DNA of 64,000 nucleotides from Hyphomicrobiales bacterium (lineage in GTDB: Bacteria; Pseudomonadota; Alphaproteobacteria; Rhizobiales; Rhizobiaceae). The DNA is taken from positions 65,716 through 129,715 of the forward strand of contig UCEZ01000022.1 in NCBI GenBank assembly GCA_900471525.1, in the 5' to 3' direction. This document shows positions 9,153 to 16,459 of this stretch, one piece after another. Both the position numbers and the translations under genes were made by a program. The first letter of the stretch is position 1, and each line of letters starts with the position of its first letter. A model generated the notes under the pieces. It searched no databases. It was not told where the DNA came from and saw only the letters and a list, made by a program, of their open reading frames with translations.

Positions 9153-9980
9153 CTATCTATCTCCTGACGGACTGGAAGACGGGTCGTCCCGGCGAGGGCC
9201 CTGCAAAACGACCGGGCCGTCCCGGTCAGGGCTGGAAAGAGAGAGCTCCCCGGCGCGGCGCGGCGGCCAGATGGAAATGTCCCGCGTGATGGTGGCGCCG
9301 TAGCGTTGTTTTTCCTCAGGACGGTCGCGCGGCCGCTCGAAGGCGACAACGCGGGTGGCGAGCGTGAAAGCCTCCCGCATGTCATGCGTGACCATGAGGA
9401 CAGTCATCTGCGTTTCGTGCCAGAGCCGCTTCATCAGCGTGTGGATTTCCGCGCGGATGCCGGGATCGAGCGCGCCGAAGGGCTCGTCGAGCAGCAGGAC
9501 TTTCGGCTTCATGATCAGCGCCTGTGCCAAAGCCAGCCGCTGCTGCATGCCACCGGAAAGCTGGGCGGGATATTTCTCTTCCGCACCGGAGAGACCCACT
9601 TCGGCAACAAGCTGCCGGGCCTCCTCGATGGCTGCCCGCCGGGCCGCGCCGAAAAGTTTGGCCTTGTATTTGGAGGCTGTCAGCTCCTTGCCGAGCAGCA
9701 CGTTCCCCAACACGGTCAGATGCGGGAAGACCGAATAGCGCTGGAAGACGACGCCGCGATCAGGACCTGGTTCGGAGGGCAGCGGTTCGCCATCAATCAG
9801 GATCGTGCCTTTCGTCGCTCGCTCCTGGCCGAGCAGCATGCGCAGGAATGTCGACTTGCCGCAGCCGGAAGGACCGACCAACGCGACGAAGGCGCGCGAT
9901 GCCACAGTCAGCGAAACGTTCTCCAGAACGATCTGGTCTCCATATTCCTTCCAGACGCCGTCAATGATCAGTTCGCTCAT
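9153..9980 (-). CDS. ABC transporter ATPase, guanidine (urea/taurine-type) uptake
   Basis: 275-residue ATP-binding subunit of the TauB/SsuB/NrtD type. It has Walker A GPSGCGKST at about 36-44, the signature LSGGMQQR, Walker B VLLLDEP and the switch histidine in VMVTHD. The last 60 or so residues after VVAFERPRD are basic and low in hydrophobicity, and carry no recognisable domain. It overlaps the permease gene by 4 bases and is followed by the DUF1989 pair. By position it energises import of guanidine or a guanidine compound across the inner membrane. The substrate is inferred from the operon and riboswitch, not from the protein itself. Confidence 0.85.
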   Translation of the reverse strand: MSELIIDGVWKEYGDQIVLENVSLTVASRAFVALVGPSGCGKSTFLRMLLGQERATKGTILIDGEPLPSEPGPDRGVVFQRYSVFPHLTVLGNVLLGKELTASKYKAKLFGAARRAAIEEARQLVAEVGLSGAEEKYPAQLSGGMQQRLALAQALIMKPKVLLLDEPFGALDPGIRAEIHTLMKRLWHETQMTVLMVTHDMREAFTLATRVVAFERPRDRPEEKQRYGATITRDISIWPPRRAGELSLSSPDRDGPVVLQGPRRDDPSSSPSGDR

Positions 9981-10795
9981 CCCTGCTTCTCCAATTCGGA
10001 CCAGGGGAAGATGGCAATGCGGATTTGATCGAGGACGAAGTTCGTCAGGACAGCGAGAAGGGTGATCCAGACGACGTAGGGAAAGATGATGTCCATCGAC
10101 AGGTAGCGGCGGACGAGGAAGATGCGGTAGCCGAGCCCGGAATCCGACGAGATCGCCTCAGCGGCAATGAGAAAGAGCCAGGCCGGGCCAAGCTGCAGCC
10201 TGACGCAGGTGATCAGGCGCGGCAGGATTTGTGGCAGCACGACGCGAAGCGCGATCTGCCATGACGATCCGCCCAGCGTTTCCGCCTTGACGATCTGCTC
10301 GCGCGGAAGCTCTTGCGCCTTCAGGGCCAGGTCCCGAACCATCGTCGGTGCGACGCCAATGACGATCAGCGCGATTTTCGAGGCTTCGCCAAGGCCCATG
10401 ACGATGAAGAGAATGGGCAGCAGCGCCAGAGGCGGCACCATGGAAATGACGGTAACGAAGGGCGCCAGCAGCGCCCGCAGATAGGGCAGCATGCCGATGA
10501 TCATGCCGATCAGAAGCGCCGTCACCGTCGAGATGCCAAGGCCTGCGAAAAGACGGATCAGGCTCGCAGCCGTATCGGACCACAGCAGATAGTCGCCTGT
10601 GCGCGCATCCGGGAGGAATGCCAGCCGATTGATGGCGTCGGCGAAGCCGGTAAGACTGGGCAGCAGCTTGTCGTTGGCATTCTCCGCCAGCCTTGCCGCC
10701 GATCCCGTCGCATAGGCGGCAATCAGCAGCAGGAAGGGCAGGAGCATGAGGGCAAGCTGTGCACCCCGGCTCGGTCTGGTGTTGATCCAGCGCAT
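9977..10795 (-). CDS. ABC transporter permease, guanidine uptake
   Basis: 272-residue inner-membrane permease of the TauC/SsuC type with about six hydrophobic segments (LALMLLPFLLLIAAYA near the N-terminus; TALLIGMIIGMLPYL; FVTVISMVPPLALLPILFIV; IALIVIGVAP). The EAA-type cytoplasmic loop is visible as AETLGGSSWQIALRVVLPQ (about 175-193), which contacts the ATPase. It is the middle gene of the importer set: a 68-base gap follows the binding-protein gene and a 4-base overlap joins it to the ATPase gene. No unusual features. Confidence 0.85.
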   Translation of the reverse strand: MRWINTRPSRGAQLALMLLPFLLLIAAYATGSAARLAENANDKLLPSLTGFADAINRLAFLPDARTGDYLLWSDTAASLIRLFAGLGISTVTALLIGMIIGMLPYLRALLAPFVTVISMVPPLALLPILFIVMGLGEASKIALIVIGVAPTMVRDLALKAQELPREQIVKAETLGGSSWQIALRVVLPQILPRLITCVRLQLGPAWLFLIAAEAISSDSGLGYRIFLVRRYLSMDIIFPYVVWITLLAVLTNFVLDQIRIAIFPWSELEKQG

Positions 10796-10863
10796 GGATA
10801 AGGCTCCGCGGATGAAGGAGAAGAGGCGGCGCGGAAAACCCGCACCCCTGATCGGCGCAACGT

Positions 10864-11937
10864 TCAGAGCGAGCCGTCTGCAGCGGCCTTCATGTAGGTT
10901 TCGGTGAAGCGCAGCTTGACGTTGCCGCTGTCACCGAGAACCTTGCCATCAGGCATTTCGATGCCGATGACATCTGCCGATGCGGCGCCGCTGCCGAGCA
11001 ACCCTTTTTCGAACAGGAAGTTGCGCACGAGGTCCATCGTTTTCGGCAGGCTTGGTGATGCCGTAAAAGCCACCGCGTCGGCTGGCTTGTCGAACAACTT
11101 GGTGGCGGCAATCTGGGCTTCGAAGCCCTTCAGATCGGTTCCCGACGCGGAGCCCATCGCTTCGCGCGCCGCCTTGCCTTCGTCGGTGTCCGCCGTCATC
11201 AGCGCTGCGGTTTCATACCAGATGCCGGCGAGCGCCTTGCCGAAATCCGGATTGTCTTTCAGCACGTCGGAATTGGCGACCATCAGGTCGATGATCTCGC
11301 CGGGGATTTGCGAGCTGTCGAAAACTTTCTTGGCAGTCGGCTCTTCGAGGATGGTCGCAACAAGCGGGTTCCAAGTGACGACTGCCGAGACATCCGCTGT
11401 CTTGTAGGCGCCGACCATGTCGGCGTCGGAGGTGTTGACCACCTTCACATCCTGTTCGGTCAGCTTGAGGCTTTCAAGCGCCCGGGCGAGCAGATAGTGC
11501 GAGACGGAAAACTCGACGAGATTGACGTTCTGGCCCTTCACATCGGCGAGGCTCGCCTTGTCCTTGAGAATGACGGCGTCGTTGCCGTTGGAGAAATCGC
11601 CGACGATAACGGCGGTCGTATCGACGCCACCCGCTGCCGGAATCGAGAGGCCATCCATGTTGGTGAGCGTCACTGCGTCGAAGGCGCCGGCGGTGTACTG
11701 GTTCATCGATTCGACGTAGTCGTTGAACTGGGTGACTTCGATCTTGAGACCATACTTGTCAGCCCATTTCTTCACGATGCCCTTGTCGGCCGCATAGCCC
11801 CACGGCATCCAACCGACATAGATCGACCATGCGACCTTGAAGTCGGTCTTCGGTGCTGCAAAGACGTTTGACGCCATGCCGAAGGCCAGCGAAGTCGCCA
11901 GTGCGGTGATGGAGAGCATTTTCGAAAAAGTCTGCAT
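10864..11937 (-). CDS. Periplasmic substrate-binding protein, guanidine (urea carboxylase-linked) ABC transporter
   Basis: 357-residue NMT1/TauA/NrtA-like binding protein. It has a Sec signal peptide with cleavage likely after GMASNVFA (about residue 28), then a mature chain starting APKTDFKVAWSIYVGWMPW. Binding proteins of this type always linked to urea/guanidine carboxylase genes form their own subfamily. It is the first gene after the guanidine-I riboswitch. The ATG at 11937 is preceded by AAGGGGAA, 6 bases away, which lies in one arm of a hairpin (11946-11972), so initiation may be the controlled step. Guanidine or a guanidine derivative is the probable ligand. Confidence 0.87.
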   Translation of the reverse strand: MQTFSKMLSITALATSLAFGMASNVFAAPKTDFKVAWSIYVGWMPWGYAADKGIVKKWADKYGLKIEVTQFNDYVESMNQYTAGAFDAVTLTNMDGLSIPAAGGVDTTAVIVGDFSNGNDAVILKDKASLADVKGQNVNLVEFSVSHYLLARALESLKLTEQDVKVVNTSDADMVGAYKTADVSAVVTWNPLVATILEEPTAKKVFDSSQIPGEIIDLMVANSDVLKDNPDFGKALAGIWYETAALMTADTDEGKAAREAMGSASGTDLKGFEAQIAATKLFDKPADAVAFTASPSLPKTMDLVRNFLFEKGLLGSGAASADVIGIEMPDGKVLGDSGNVKLRFTETYMKAAADGSL

Positions 11938-11945
11938 TGAAATTC

Positions 11946-11972
11946 CCCTTTTTGCTTTTCTTCAAAAAAGGG
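11946..11972 (-). promoter_or_regulatory. Hairpin covering the ribosome site of the first guanidine-operon gene
   Basis: On the minus strand CCCTTTTT (11972-11965) can pair with AAAAAGGG (11953-11946) around an 11-base loop. The 3' arm contains the AAGGGGA ribosome site of the binding-protein gene. No U-tract terminator lies between the riboswitch and the gene. This makes translational control by occlusion of the ribosome site the likely expression platform. It is seen in the sequence, but the switching mechanism is inferred. Confidence 0.5.
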
Positions 11973-12002
11973 ATCGGCATGGACCATCGCGCCGCCAATC
12001 CC

Positions 12003-12120
12003 TTGGCTAACGAGGTCTCCCGGGCTTTTGTCCCGCCGTGCACCCGGCGGGATGTCTCCCCAACCGGTGGTAGCTCTCGGACCAGCACGCTTCTCGAAGC
12101 GCCGGAACCCTAGCCACCAA
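12003..12120 (-). promoter_or_regulatory. Guanidine-I (ykkC) riboswitch
   Basis: Read on the minus strand, the region holds in order the conserved blocks of the ykkC class: GGCTAGGGTTCCGG, CTGGTCCGAGAG, and the hallmark ACGGCGGGACAAAAGCCCGG followed by GAGA. The ends pair (TTGG-tg-GCTA with TAGCCAA) to close the P1 helix. This class binds free guanidinium and turns on export or degradation genes. Here it precedes a complete guanidine carboxylase operon, which fits. It begins only a few bases after the transcription start predicted from the sigma-54 promoter at 12136-12151. Confidence 0.93.
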
Positions 12121-12135
12121 CTCTGCATTCTAAAA

Positions 12136-12151
12136 TGCAAAGGCTGTGCCA
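12136..12151 (-). promoter_or_regulatory. Sigma-54 (RpoN) promoter of the guanidine operon
   Basis: Minus strand TGGCAC-agcct-TTGCA matches the sigma-54 consensus TGGCACG-rNNN-TTGCW at every specified base except the seventh (A for G), with correct GG/GC spacing of 10 bases. The predicted start near 12125 lies 5 or so bases before the riboswitch P1 helix. Sigma-54 control fits nitrogen scavenging through NtrC, but no clear NtrC site is seen. Confidence 0.72.
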
Positions 12152-12210
12152 AGTTTTAAGTATTTGATTTCGCTTGAATGCACGAGGCACCACAGCTCGC
12201 ATCATTTCAA

Positions 12211-12224
12211 AAGTGCATGCACTT
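12211..12224. repeat. 14-bp perfect palindrome upstream of the sigma-54 promoter
   Basis: AAGTGCATGCACTT is a perfect palindrome centred about 90 bp upstream of the predicted sigma-54 start, a usual distance for an enhancer-binding activator. The half-site orientation (GTGC..GCAC) is opposite to the classical NtrC site, so the protein is unknown. It could also belong to the queC promoter, whose ATG is 162 bp downstream on the other strand. Confidence 0.4.
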
Positions 12225-12385
12225 GCCCATTCTTTGGGCGTCGTACGCCTCTTAAGTCATCAAGTCGGCGGTTCTGACGCAATCATCCGTCCTCTCGCTT
12301 GGCCTTCACAAAGGGATGTCTTTGCGTTAGAAGCCGCCGGTAATCCGGTCGCAGCCCACCCGGTCAAAACAAGGGATCCTATCGT

Positions 12386-13096
12386 ATGAAAACCATCGTC
12401 ATCTGCTCCGGCGGATTGGACTCCATTTCGCTTGCGCATAGGGTCGCGGCGGAACATCAGCTTATCAGCCTTCTCTCCTTCGATTACGGACAGCGACATC
12501 GCAAGGAACTGGACTTCGCCGCCGCTTGCGCCAAACGGCTTGGCGTCGCCCACCAGGTCATCGACATCAGGAATATCGGCAGCCATCTCACCGGCTCGGC
12601 ACTGACCGACGATATCGACGTCCCGGACGGCCATTATGCCGAGGAGACGATGAAGGCCACCGTGGTTCCAAACCGCAATGCGATCATGCTGGCCATCGCC
12701 TTCGGTCTTGCCGCTGCGCAGAAAGCCGATGCCGTCGCAGTCGCCGTGCATGGCGGCGACCATTTCATCTATCCGGATTGCCGGCCGGACTTCATCGATG
12801 CGTTTCAGGCCATGCAGAACCATGCCCTGGATGGCTATGCCAACGTGTCGCTCTACGCGCCCTACGTCACCATCTCCAAAGCCGACATCGTAACCGATGG
12901 CACGAAAAGCGGCACTCCGTTTGCGGAGACTTGGTCATGCTACAAGGGCGGCATGCGTCATTGCGGCCGTTGCGGAACCTGTGTCGAGCGGCGAGAGGCC
13001 TTTCATCTCGCCGGGGTCGATGATCCCACCGAATACGAGGATCCGGACTTCTGGATGGCGGCGACCGCCGGCTTCTCCGCCGAGGAGGTGAAATAA
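12386..13096 (+). CDS. queC: 7-cyano-7-deazaguanine synthase
   Basis: Converts 7-carboxy-7-deazaguanine to preQ0 with ATP and ammonia in queuosine synthesis. 236 residues. The N-terminal PP-loop motif SGGLDS is at residues 8-13, FDYGQRH follows, and the C-terminal zinc-binding cluster is visible as WSCYKGGMRHCGRCGTC (about 188-204). First gene of queC-queD-queE; its TAA overlaps the queD ATG by one base. The 5' region (12225-12385) has no preQ1 riboswitch that I can recognise. Confidence 0.95.
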   Translation: MKTIVICSGGLDSISLAHRVAAEHQLISLLSFDYGQRHRKELDFAAACAKRLGVAHQVIDIRNIGSHLTGSALTDDIDVPDGHYAEETMKATVVPNRNAIMLAIAFGLAAAQKADAVAVAVHGGDHFIYPDCRPDFIDAFQAMQNHALDGYANVSLYAPYVTISKADIVTDGTKSGTPFAETWSCYKGGMRHCGRCGTCVERREAFHLAGVDDPTEYEDPDFWMAATAGFSAEEVK

Positions 13097-13452
13097 TGTT
13101 CCGGATCACCAAGGAATTTCATTTCTCCGCCTCGCATCAGCTAACGCATCTGCCGGCCGAGCATCAGTGTGCGCGCCTGCATGGGCACAACTACATCGTC
13201 GTGGTGGAACTCTCGGCAGCTACGCTTAACGGCGACGGCTTCGTTCGCGACTACCACGAGCTCGCGCCGTTAAAGCGCTACATCGACGAAAGCTTTGATC
13301 ATCGCCATCTGAACGAAGTGCTCGGCCATGACCGGGTCACGTCGGAATATCTGGCAAAACATTTCTATGACTGGTGCAAGGAGCGCCTGCCGGAAACTTC
13401 AGCGGTGCGTGTCAGCGAAACACCGAAGACTTGGGCGGAATACCGGCCATGA
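13096..13452 (+). CDS. queD: 6-carboxy-5,6,7,8-tetrahydropterin synthase
   Basis: Makes 6-carboxytetrahydropterin from dihydroneopterin triphosphate, the first dedicated step to queuosine. 118 residues, the usual QueD length. Zinc ligands are visible in FHFSASHQL (His15) and LHGHNY (His29, His31); the catalytic cysteine lies in [20 protein letters not shown] supplies the conserved Asp-His region. TAATG overlap with queC, with gaggagg as ribosome site; ATGA overlap with queE. Confidence 0.95.
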   Translation: MFRITKEFHFSASHQLTHLPAEHQCARLHGHNYIVVVELSAATLNGDGFVRDYHELAPLKRYIDESFDHRHLNEVLGHDRVTSEYLAKHFYDWCKERLPETSAVRVSETPKTWAEYRP

Positions 13453-14186
13453 ACACTGCCCGCGAGGCGCAGATCCGCGTCAGCGAGATATTCGGACCGA
13501 CGATCCAGGGGGAGGGCATCCTGATCGGCCTGCCGACTGTCTTCGTCAGGACCGGCGGCTGCGATTATCGCTGTTCATGGTGCGATACGCTGCATGCGGT
13601 CGACAATGCTTATCGCGATCAATGGCGTCCGATGTCGGCCGAGGAGATCTGGCGGGAGGTCGTCCGGCTTTCCGGCAGCAAGCCGCTGACGGTCTCGCTA
13701 TCCGGCGGCAACCCGGCGATCCAGCCGCTCGGTCCGTTGATTGAGCGCGGGCATCGCGAGGGTTACCGTTTCGTGCTCGAGACCCAGGGCAGCGTTGCGA
13801 AAAACTGGTTTGCCGATCTCGACGTTCTGGTGCTGAGCCCGAAGCCGCCATCAAGCGGCATGGAGACAGATTGGGACGCTTTCGATACGTGCCTGAAAAT
13901 GGCTGCGAGGAAGCCGCAGATTGCGCTTAAAATCGTCGTCTTCGACGATCGAGACTACGCCTATGCCCGCGTTGCTGCGGCCCGCTATCCTGATCTTCCG
14001 GTCTATCTCCAGCCCGGCAATCACACCCCGCCGCCGCCTGATGACGACGAGGCAAGGGTCGATATCAACGGCGTCATGGACCGGATGCTTTGGCTGGTCG
14101 ACAAGGTGACGGAGGACCGATGGTTCGAGGCGCGCGTGTTGCCGCAATTGCACGTCCTGCTCTGGGGCAACAAGCGCGGCGTCTGA
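13449..14186 (+). CDS. queE: 7-carboxy-7-deazaguanine synthase (radical SAM)
   Basis: Radical-SAM enzyme that contracts 6-carboxytetrahydropterin to 7-carboxy-7-deazaguanine. 245 residues from the ATG at 13449, which overlaps the queD stop as ATGA; an upstream in-frame ATG at 13374 lies within queD and is rejected. The 4Fe-4S binding motif CDYRCSWC (CxxxCxxC) is near residue 38, after [13 protein letters not shown], a typical QueE start. Last gene of the trio. queF, needed for the final reduction, is not in the window. Confidence 0.93.
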   Translation: MNTAREAQIRVSEIFGPTIQGEGILIGLPTVFVRTGGCDYRCSWCDTLHAVDNAYRDQWRPMSAEEIWREVVRLSGSKPLTVSLSGGNPAIQPLGPLIERGHREGYRFVLETQGSVAKNWFADLDVLVLSPKPPSSGMETDWDAFDTCLKMAARKPQIALKIVVFDDRDYAYARVAAARYPDLPVYLQPGNHTPPPPDDDEARVDINGVMDRMLWLVDKVTEDRWFEARVLPQLHVLLWGNKRGV

Positions 14187-14191
14187 ATCGC

Positions 14192-14220
14192 ACGCCCCGC
14201 ACCTCAGTAACGCGGGGCGT
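14192..14220. terminator. Hairpin between convergent queE and the CodA-like gene
   Basis: ACGCCCCGC (14192-14200) pairs perfectly with GCGGGGCGT (14212-14220) around an 11-base loop, 6 bases after the queE stop and overlapping the last codons of the opposite gene. It lacks a clear U-tract, so it may act as a bidirectional stop or mRNA-end stabiliser. Confidence 0.45.
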
Positions 14221-15493
14221 AGTCCAAGCCACCGTCAATGCTTTTCGGGCGTCCGTCGAGGAAAAGTTCGCCGATACGCGGTGCCGAGCGGGCGATGACC
14301 TTGCCGCGGCGGATGACCGCCAGCCGGTTCGGTTTCAACCGCAGCGCTTCCAGCGTATCCTGCGCCTGCAGGATGACGAGGTCTGCGTTGCAGCCGATTT
14401 CTAGGCCATAGCCCTCAAGGCCCATCGTCTTTGCCGAGTTGACCGTCAGCGCATCGAAGATCTTCCTTTTATCCTCGATCCCGGCCATCTGCGCGACGTG
14501 GATGGCCATGTGGCCGACCTCCAGCATGTCGCCCGATCCCATCGAATACCAGGGATCCATGACGCAATCATGCCCGAAGGAGACATTGAGGCCCGCATCC
14601 ATCAGCTCTCGCACGCGGGTCATGCCGCGGCGCTTGGGATAGGTATCGTGCCGGCCTTGCAGCATGATGTTGATCAGGGGATTGGGGATGACATTGATCT
14701 GCGCCTCCGCCATCAGGGGAATGAGCTTGGAGACATAGTAATTATCCATCGAGTGCATCGAGGTCAGATGTGAGCCGGCGACGCGTCCCTCAAGGCCAAA
14801 GCGGATGGTTTGGGCCGCCAGCGTCTCGATATGGCGCGACAGCGGATCGTCGGTCTCATCGCAGTGCATGTCGACCGGCAGGCCGCGGTCGGCGGCGATG
14901 CGGCAGAGCGCCTCGACGGACGCCGTGCCTTCGCCCATGGTACGCTCGAAATGCGGAATACCGCCGACGACGTCGACGCCCATGTCGAGCGCCCGGTTGA
15001 GTGAGCCGATGCCATCGGCTGCGCGATAATAGCCATCCTGCGGGAAGGCGACCAGTTGCAGATCGATATAGGCCGCGACCTTCTCGCGGACCTCGATCAT
15101 TGCCTCGACGGTCACCAGTTTTGGGTCGCTGGTATCAACATGGCTGCGGATGAACAGGAGACCTTGCGTCACCGCCAGATCGCAGTAGTGCAGTGCGCGA
15201 TCAACCAGTTCTTGCCTTGTCACGATCGGACGCAACTCGCCCCATAATGCGATGCCTTCAAGCAGTGTGCCCGAAACATTCATCCGCGGCAGGCCAAGCG
15301 ACAGCGTTGCATCCATGTGGAAATGTGGATCGACGAAGGGCGGGCTCACCAGCCGTCCAGTGGCGTCGATTTCCTCTCCCGCCTGCGCCTCGATCGTCCT
15401 GTCGATAGCGCTGACCTTGCCAGCCGTGATGCCGATGTCGATGCCCTTGCGGCCGTCGGGAAGATTTGCGTTGCGGACGATCAGGTCGAACAT
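14204..15493 (-). CDS. CodA-like cytosine/N-heterocycle deaminase
   Basis: 429-residue amidohydrolase close to E. coli cytosine deaminase over its whole length. Metal ligands are visible as HFH (His57, His59), HCDETDD (His210, catalytic Glu213) and FGHD (Asp309). The substrate glutamine of CodA (FPQEG) is kept as FPQDG (Gln152). The residue after the metal aspartate is Cys310, whereas E. coli CodA has Asp314 there, a position known to set substrate preference. The natural substrate may therefore be another pyrimidine, purine or related lactam. It is the last gene of a BMP-type ABC operon with an amidase, so it probably acts on the imported base. Confidence 0.8.
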   Translation of the reverse strand: MFDLIVRNANLPDGRKGIDIGITAGKVSAIDRTIEAQAGEEIDATGRLVSPPFVDPHFHMDATLSLGLPRMNVSGTLLEGIALWGELRPIVTRQELVDRALHYCDLAVTQGLLFIRSHVDTSDPKLVTVEAMIEVREKVAAYIDLQLVAFPQDGYYRAADGIGSLNRALDMGVDVVGGIPHFERTMGEGTASVEALCRIAADRGLPVDMHCDETDDPLSRHIETLAAQTIRFGLEGRVAGSHLTSMHSMDNYYVSKLIPLMAEAQINVIPNPLINIMLQGRHDTYPKRRGMTRVRELMDAGLNVSFGHDCVMDPWYSMGSGDMLEVGHMAIHVAQMAGIEDKRKIFDALTVNSAKTMGLEGYGLEIGCNADLVILQAQDTLEALRLKPNRLAVIRRGKVIARSAPRIGELFLDGRPKSIDGGLDYAPRY

Positions 15494-15517
15494 GGAAACC
15501 TCGTTGAGTAAAAGCGG

Positions 15518-16459
15518 TTATCGCTCGCCGCGTCTGTAAGGCCGCATCAGCGCCTGCGGCACGCGGGCGCGGCGGGCCATCACGGCAAGCGCGACGATGG
15601 AAAGGATATAGGGCGTCATCAGGAACATCTGGTAGGGCACACCTTCCACCACGGTTTGCAGCCTGAGCTGGAACGCATCGAAGAAGGCGAAAAGCAGCGC
15701 GCCGAACAGCGCCCGACCGGGGCGCCATGATGAGAACACCACAAGCGCGATGCAGATCCAGCCGCGTCCCTGTATCATGGTTGGGAAGAAGCTGTTGAAC
15801 GCCGACAGAGTGAGGAATGCTCCTCCCATCCCCATCAATGCGCTTCCGGCGATTACCGCGCCGTAGCGCACCTTCATCGGATTGACACCTTGCGCTTCGG
15901 CCGCATGTGGATTTTCGCCGGTCATGCGGATCGCAAGGCCAAGTGGCGTGCGAAAGAGGATATAGGCCATCATCAACGCAATCAGGATCGCCAGGTAGGT
16001 CGGTGCTGTCTGCGTGAAAAAGGCCGGCCCGATGAAGGGCAGTGTCGACAGACCGGGAATGGCGATCGGCTGGAACGGCACGATGGTCGGCGGCGTGCCT
16101 GCTGTGGGCACGATCAGGCGGAAGACGTAGTAGCTAAAGCTGGAGGCGAACAGCGTGACGCCGAGGCCCGCCACATGCTGGGAGAGACCCAGCGTCACCG
16201 TCAGGCCTGAATGCAGCAGGCCGAAGACCCCACCGGCAATCGCGGCGACCAAAAGGCCGGTCCAAAGGTCGGCGCCGTGATAGACCGAGAGCCAGCCGAT
16301 CATCGCGCCGAAGGTCATGATCCCCTCGATGCCGAGATTGAGCACGCCGGCCCGCTCGCACAACAATGCGCCGAGCGTGCCGAAAATCAGTGGTGTCGCG
16401 ATGCGCAGGACGGCGCCCCAGAGGCCGACAGATGCGATGATGTCAAACAGCAGGGTCAT
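15518..16459 (-). CDS. ABC transporter permease, nucleoside/base type (second permease)
   Basis: 313-residue permease of the BPD_transp_2 family (NupQ/YufQ, RbsC-related) with about eight to ten hydrophobic segments. GERAGVLNLGIEGIMTFGA-like text near residue 36 (CERAGVLNLGIEGIMTFGA) is typical of nucleoside permeases of this class. A 4-base overlap (ATGA) with the preceding permease gene shows co-translation. Together with the partner permease, double-domain ATPase and BMP binding protein it forms a complete importer. Confidence 0.85.
   Translation of the reverse strand: MTLLFDIIASVGLWGAVLRIATPLIFGTLGALLCERAGVLNLGIEGIMTFGAMIGWLSVYHGADLWTGLLVAAIAGGVFGLLHSGLTVTLGLSQHVAGLGVTLFASSFSYYVFRLIVPTAGTPPTIVPFQPIAIPGLSTLPFIGPAFFTQTAPTYLAILIALMMAYILFRTPLGLAIRMTGENPHAAEAQGVNPMKVRYGAVIAGSALMGMGGAFLTLSAFNSFFPTMIQGRGWICIALVVFSSWRPGRALFGALLFAFFDAFQLRLQTVVEGVPYQMFLMTPYILSIVALAVMARRARVPQALMRPYRRGER

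Noticed and set aside
12136-12180. Sigma-70 promoter TTGGCA...TAGAAT for the guanidine operon
   Set aside because: Spacing of 14 bases is too short, while the same bases fit sigma-54 almost perfectly.
12225-12385. Possible preQ1 riboswitch upstream of queC
   Set aside because: The leader lacks the conserved 3' tail and loop sequences of the known preQ1 classes; only short GC stems are seen.
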